Assembly: GCA_947383875.1 (NCBI GenBank)
Contig: CANDEX010000004.1
Span: 1 to 44,148 of the forward strand
Source: an uncultured Azospirillum sp.
Lineage (GTDB): Bacteria; Pseudomonadota; Alphaproteobacteria; RF32; CAG-239
DNA: 44,148 nt
Direction: 5' to 3'
Positions 40,431 through 44,148 of the stretch are shown here, in pieces. Both the position numbers and the translations under genes were made by a program. A model generated the notes under the pieces. The model did no database searches. It was given only the letters and a program-made list of their open reading frames with translations, and was not told the origin of the DNA. Within the stretch, counting starts at the first letter, position 1, and every line of letters begins with the position of its first letter.

Positions 40431-41141
40431 TTGACTAAGGAAGACAATAGTTTAACGCATATTGCGATTATCATGGACGGCAACGGACGTTGGGCGGCCA
40501 AACGCGGTTTGCCGCGTTCGTTCGGGCATAAAAAAGGTGCGGAAACGGTTAAAGAAATTACCCGGGCAGCCGGTGAGGCCGGAATCCGTTTTTTGACCTT
40601 ATATGCTTTCTCGACAGAGAACTGGCAACGCAGCCCGGAAGAAGTTTCGACTTTGATGGGGTTGTTGCGTCAATATCTCAAGTCAGATTTGCAGGAGTTG
40701 CAAAAAAATAATGTCCGCATACGATTTATCGGTGAACGGAATATGCTGGAAGTTGATATTGTTGTCGCAATGGATAAACTTGAAGCTGATACAGCCGCGA
40801 ATAACGGACTGACACTTTGTATTGCTTTAAGTTACGGATCTCGTCAGGAGATTGTCAATGCCGTGCAGAAAGCTGCCGCATTGGTTCAGAAAGGTGATAT
40901 GGCTGTAGAAGATATTGATGTAAAACTGTTTTCAGATTTGCTGTATACCAAAGATATTCCTGATCCGGATTTACTTATTCGGACCAGCGGTGAGCAGAGG
41001 GTTAGCAATTATTTGCTATGGCAGCTTGCTTATACTGAATTTTATTTTACGCAAACATTTTGGCCGGATTTCGATAAAAAAGAACTGACTGCCATTATTA
41101 ATGACTTTAAGACCAGGGAGAGAAGATATGGAAAAGTCTAA
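40431..41141 (+). CDS. uppS: Undecaprenyl diphosphate synthase
   Basis: A 236-residue cis-prenyltransferase that makes the C55 lipid carrier for cell-wall and surface polysaccharides. Marks are HIAIIMDGNGRWAAKRG, FLTLYAFSTENWQR, LIRTSGEQRVSNYLLWQ and EFYFTQTFWPDF. The start is TTG at 40431 with TAAGG 8 bases upstream; no ATG lies before the catalytic motif. Overlaps cdsA by 14 bases. Confidence 0.94.
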   Translation: MTKEDNSLTHIAIIMDGNGRWAAKRGLPRSFGHKKGAETVKEITRAAGEAGIRFLTLYAFSTENWQRSPEEVSTLMGLLRQYLKSDLQELQKNNVRIRFIGERNMLEVDIVVAMDKLEADTAANNGLTLCIALSYGSRQEIVNAVQKAAALVQKGDMAVEDIDVKLFSDLLYTKDIPDPDLLIRTSGEQRVSNYLLWQLAYTEFYFTQTFWPDFDKKELTAIINDFKTRERRYGKV

Positions 41142-41916
41142 AGTTTCGGCAATTATGAAAAGAGTACTTACCTCGCTGGTTTTGGCACCATTGGTTTTAT
41201 GGGCGGTTTACAGCGGTTCCCCGATGATTAATCTTTTGGCTTTGACCGGAGGTGCTTTGCTTGCTTGGGAGTGGGCTAACATGGTGCCGAATTCTAAAGC
41301 TGCGGTTTACAGTGTTATGTATATGGTTCCGTTGTCGTTGGCCGTATTGACTGTTGATGCTTTGGTAATTGCTTTGGTTACTTTGGCGGTAACGATTTTG
41401 GTCTGGTTAAAGGCTGAAAATGAAAAACATCGTCGTTTGCTGACGTTGGGTGTGCCTTATATCACATTGGGTATCGGTTCTTTAATATGGTTATTTAATA
41501 TGGTTGGAGCTCCGACAACATTATGGTTTATTTTGGTTATCTGGAGTGTCGATATCGGCGGATATTTGGTGGGCTGTAATGTTAAGGGGCCGAAATTGGC
41601 ACCTAAAATCAGTCCCAATAAAACCTGGTCCGGACTTTTGGGCGGAATGGTTTTTGCTGCGGCCGTGAGTGTGGGGTATTCTCATTGGCTGGGAAGCCGC
41701 GAGGCTTATTTGGCTTTTGCTTTGCTGGGGATGTTTATTGCCGTTGTCGAGCAAATTGGTGATTTGGTCGAATCTTCAATTAAGAGATATTTAGGGGTGA
41801 AAGATTCCAGCAACCTGATTCCCGGGCATGGCGGGATTTTTGATCGGATTGACGGGCTGATTTTTGCGGCACCGTTGGTCGCCTTATTGTTTAAATATGG
41901 CTTAGGATTATTATAA
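41128..41916 (+). CDS. cdsA: Phosphatidate cytidylyltransferase
   Basis: A 262-residue inner-membrane enzyme making CDP-diacylglycerol from phosphatidate and CTP. About seven to eight membrane helices; the signature SSIKRYLGVKDSSNLIPGHG continues to GGIFDRIDG. The ATG at 41128 is chosen because GGGAGA precedes it. It overlaps uppS, so translation is probably coupled. dxr, which often follows cdsA, is absent; rseP starts 10 bases later. Confidence 0.92.
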   Translation: MEKSKVSAIMKRVLTSLVLAPLVLWAVYSGSPMINLLALTGGALLAWEWANMVPNSKAAVYSVMYMVPLSLAVLTVDALVIALVTLAVTILVWLKAENEKHRRLLTLGVPYITLGIGSLIWLFNMVGAPTTLWFILVIWSVDIGGYLVGCNVKGPKLAPKISPNKTWSGLLGGMVFAAAVSVGYSHWLGSREAYLAFALLGMFIAVVEQIGDLVESSIKRYLGVKDSSNLIPGHGGIFDRIDGLIFAAPLVALLFKYGLGLL

Positions 41917-41926
41917 GGAAAGAAAA

Positions 41927-43060
41927 ATGGAGTGGTTAATTAATACGCTGTATTATGTTGTTCCCTTTGTTGTTTTACTGGGAATTTTGGTTTTTGTGCA
42001 TGAATTCGGACATTTTATCGTTGCCCGGTTGTGCGGTGTTCAGGTGGAGACGTTCTCTATCGGTTTCGGCAAAACACTGTGGAGCCGAAAAGATAAAAGA
42101 GGGACAGAATGGAAAATTTCGGCAGTGCCTCTGGGTGGATATTGCCAATTTCTGGGTGATGCTGATGCTTCTTCCTCAACAGCAGACAATAAAGCTGAAG
42201 AATTAAGCGAAGAACAAAAGAAATTTGCTTTTCCTTATCAGAATCCGTTTAAAAAGCTGGCGATTGTTTTGGCCGGACCGGGTGCCAATTATTTATTTGC
42301 GGTTATTGTTTTTACTGCTATTTTCTTCTTTGTCGGGAAAATTGCTTTTCCTCCGGTTGTCGGAGAAGTTTTTCCTGATAGTGCAGCCGCATCGGCCGGG
42401 ATTATTCCGAATGACCGGATTTTGACAATTAACGGTCATAAGGTAACGCATTTTGAAGATATTCGCAAAGAAGTTGATTTGATTACTGACGGACAAGCGA
42501 CAATTAAATTGTTGCGTGACGGTAAAGAAATGACACTGACTTTTCCGTTAAAGGAAATTGAAGTGCAGGAATTTGACGGCAAAACCTCTAAACGGCAGAT
42601 GTTGGGCGTGAAGTCAATTAATGCCATTGAGGTTGAGCAGGAAAAATTATCGCTGTTTGGAGCGGTAAAAGAGGCTTTATTAGAAACTTGGGGTGTTACC
42701 GAAGCGACATTGCGCGGTGTCGGGCAAATGATTACCGGTAAACGCAGCGGTGAGGAATTGGGCGGTATTGTCCGTATTGCTGAAATGTCCGGTGATATTT
42801 CCAAGCAGAGCAGCTGGCTGGATTTTGTGGTGTTTATGTGTTTGTTATCAATTAATCTGGGGCTGATTAACCTGTTTCCCATTCCGGTTTTGGATGGTGG
42901 ACACGTTGTTCTTTATCTGATAGAAATAGTGACGGGAAAAGAAATCAACAACAGGTTGAAAGAGACTTTATTTAAAGTCGGTTTTAGTTTAATAATTGCT
43001 TTAATGGTGTTTGCAACCTGGAATGATATGGTGCGCTTATTTCACAGATGGTTCGCCTAA
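41927..43060 (+). CDS. rseP: Site-2 intramembrane protease RseP
   Basis: A 377-residue zinc metalloprotease that cuts anti-sigma factors and signal peptides in the membrane. The zinc site is VFVHEFGHFIVARL, the second motif is NLFPIPVLDGGH, and one PDZ domain lies in residues of about 130-215 (VVGEVFPDSAAASAGI, NDRILTINGHKV). About four membrane helices. AAGGA overlapping the cdsA stop is the ribosome binding site. Confidence 0.94.
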   Translation: MEWLINTLYYVVPFVVLLGILVFVHEFGHFIVARLCGVQVETFSIGFGKTLWSRKDKRGTEWKISAVPLGGYCQFLGDADASSSTADNKAEELSEEQKKFAFPYQNPFKKLAIVLAGPGANYLFAVIVFTAIFFFVGKIAFPPVVGEVFPDSAAASAGIIPNDRILTINGHKVTHFEDIRKEVDLITDGQATIKLLRDGKEMTLTFPLKEIEVQEFDGKTSKRQMLGVKSINAIEVEQEKLSLFGAVKEALLETWGVTEATLRGVGQMITGKRSGEELGGIVRIAEMSGDISKQSSWLDFVVFMCLLSINLGLINLFPIPVLDGGHVVLYLIEIVTGKEINNRLKETLFKVGFSLIIALMVFATWNDMVRLFHRWFA

Positions 43061-43085
43061 TCAGACTTTTTGAGGATTTTAATTG

Positions 43086-44148
43086 ATGAAAAAAATTAGT
43101 TTAACAGCTTTGAGTCTCGGCCTGATGTTGTCTTATCAGGTTGAAGCTGCCGAGGTCTATGTTCGGGATATTGAGGTTGACGGATTGCAACGAGTTGAGA
43201 CTGAAACCGTTCTTTCTTATTTGAATATTGACAGGAACAGCAATGTCTCTTCTGATTATCTGAATGCTTCATTGAAACGCCTGTTTGAAACCGGGTTGTT
43301 TGCTGATGTCAATTTTGATCGCCGCGGCGATGGGCTGTTAGTTATCAAGCTGGTGGAGAATCCGATTATTAACAAGCGGGTTTTTGATGGCAATGATAAA
43401 GTTGATGATGCTTTGCTCGAATCTGAAGTTCAATTAAAATCTGGGTCGATTTATAATATTGCCAGAGTGCAGGAAGATGTTCAGCGTATTTTGGAAATTT
43501 ATAAACGTTCAGGGCGGTATGCAACTGTTGTTGAACCGAAAATTATCAAACGCGATCAGAATCGTGTCGATTTGGTTTATGAAATAAGCGAAGGTCCGAC
43601 GGCGGCTATCAGCAAAGTTAATTTTGTCGGCAATACTCATTATTCGGATGATGATTTGCAGTCTGAAATTATGAGTAAGGAAAGTCGTTGGTATCGGTTG
43701 TTTTCTTCAGCTGAAAATTATGATCCTGAAAAGACTAATTATGATAAGGAATTGTTGCGTCGCTTTTATTTGAAACGCGGTTATGCTGATTTCAGAGTTA
43801 TTTCTGCTATTGCGGAATTGAGCCCTGATAAAAAGTCATTTGTGGTGACTTATGTTTTGGATGAAGGTCCGCGTTATGAGGTGGAAGACATTCAAATTAA
43901 TTCTGCAATTAAAGATGTGGATGCTGCGCCGTTATATGATGAAATTTTAATTGAAAAAGGTGACTGGTATAATGCTGATTTGGCTGAAAAATCTGTTTAT
44001 GCCATTACCGAAGAATTAGGTAAAAAAGGATTTGCTTTTGTTGATGTTACACCTGATTTGCGTAAAACAGGCAATGGTAAACTGGTTTTGGTGTTTGATA
44101 TTGATGAAGGGCAGCGTGTGTTTGTCGACCGGATTAATATTACCGGCA
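43086..44148 (+). CDS. bamA: Outer-membrane protein assembly factor BamA (3' end outside window)
   Basis: A partial gene; 354 residues are visible. After a signal peptide (cleavage after about residue 21, VEAAEVYVRD) come POTRA domains: VRDIEVDGLQRVETETVLSYL, SLKRLFETGLFADVNF, LVIKLVENPIINKRVFDGN, IYKRSGRYATVVEPKI, ISKVNFVGNTHYSDDDL and FYLKRGYADFRVI. Four POTRA domains and the start of a fifth are visible; the barrel lies beyond the window. GAGGA precedes the ATG. It follows rseP by 25 bases. Confidence 0.93.
   Translation, partial: MKKISLTALSLGLMLSYQVEAAEVYVRDIEVDGLQRVETETVLSYLNIDRNSNVSSDYLNASLKRLFETGLFADVNFDRRGDGLLVIKLVENPIINKRVFDGNDKVDDALLESEVQLKSGSIYNIARVQEDVQRILEIYKRSGRYATVVEPKIIKRDQNRVDLVYEISEGPTAAISKVNFVGNTHYSDDDLQSEIMSKESRWYRLFSSAENYDPEKTNYDKELLRRFYLKRGYADFRVISAIAELSPDKKSFVVTYVLDEGPRYEVEDIQINSAIKDVDAAPLYDEILIEKGDWYNADLAEKSVYAITEELGKKGFAFVDVTPDLRKTGNGKLVLVFDIDEGQRVFVDRINITG

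Overview
The window reads as chromosomal DNA of a low-GC, Gram-negative alphaproteobacterium, probably an uncultured host- or gut-associated Rhodospirillales-like lineage; this is inferred from gene order and protein families, not from any search. Supporting signs are the plsY-dprA-topA block divergent from pyrH-frr-uppS-cdsA-rseP-bamA, a DUF3750 protein, outer-membrane lipid asymmetry genes (mlaA, mlaC), a sigma-54 flagellar promoter, and AT-rich intergenic regions with clean hairpin-plus-U terminators. No insertion sequence, prophage or CRISPR array is visible.

Layout. 1-5.9 kb: end of a glycosyltransferase, TerC-type membrane protein, a ferredoxin/FrhB/pyruvyltransferase fusion, DUF3750 protein, MarC, Spx/ArsC-like protein and a small membrane protein. 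5.9-9.7 kb: sucrose-phosphate-synthase-like glycosyltransferase, an envelope beta protein, a hexapeptide acyltransferase, tRNA-Met and a short chloramphenicol-acetyltransferase-like remnant. 9.7-13.5 kb: a three-gene operon (unknown protein, CPHC thioredoxin-fold lipoprotein, double-headed ArsR regulator), an APC permease and two tandem OB-fold (BOF) periplasmic proteins. 13.6-20 kb: UvrD-type helicase, MoxR and DUF58 pair, a TPR protein, and two small proteins, one built from 11-residue Trp repeats. 20-24.4 kb: DegT aminotransferase, metallophosphoesterase, mlaA-mlaC and a six-helix membrane protein. 24.5-30.3 kb: accB-accC, a lone flagellar hook gene behind a sigma-54 promoter, a large acidic protein of unknown function and tRNA-Phe. 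30.4-34.6 kb: two surface-sugar glycosyltransferases, two DUF2934 small proteins and an approximately 200-nt structured RNA. 34.6-44.1 kb: housekeeping genes topA, dprA, plsY and the pyrH-to-bamA operon, with bamA cut by the window edge.

How they work together. Most of the window is envelope-related: polysaccharide decoration (glycosyltransferases, pyruvyltransferase, acyltransferase, DegT aminotransferase), phospholipid synthesis and trafficking (accBC, plsY, cdsA, mlaA, mlaC), undecaprenyl phosphate supply (uppS) and outer-membrane assembly (rseP, bamA). DNA maintenance is represented by uvrD/pcrA, topA and dprA.

The most interesting signal is the structured RNA at about 33867-34064 on the minus strand. 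It has a long closing helix, three inner hairpins, a possible pseudoknot, and a strong terminator whose stem overlaps the closing helix, all ending about 20 nt before the start of a GT2-GT8 glycosyltransferase. It may be a riboswitch-like leader or a separate small RNA of a family I do not recognise. Second in interest are the Trp-every-11-residues repeat protein and a FGFIPL-type C-terminal tail shared by two unrelated sugar enzymes.
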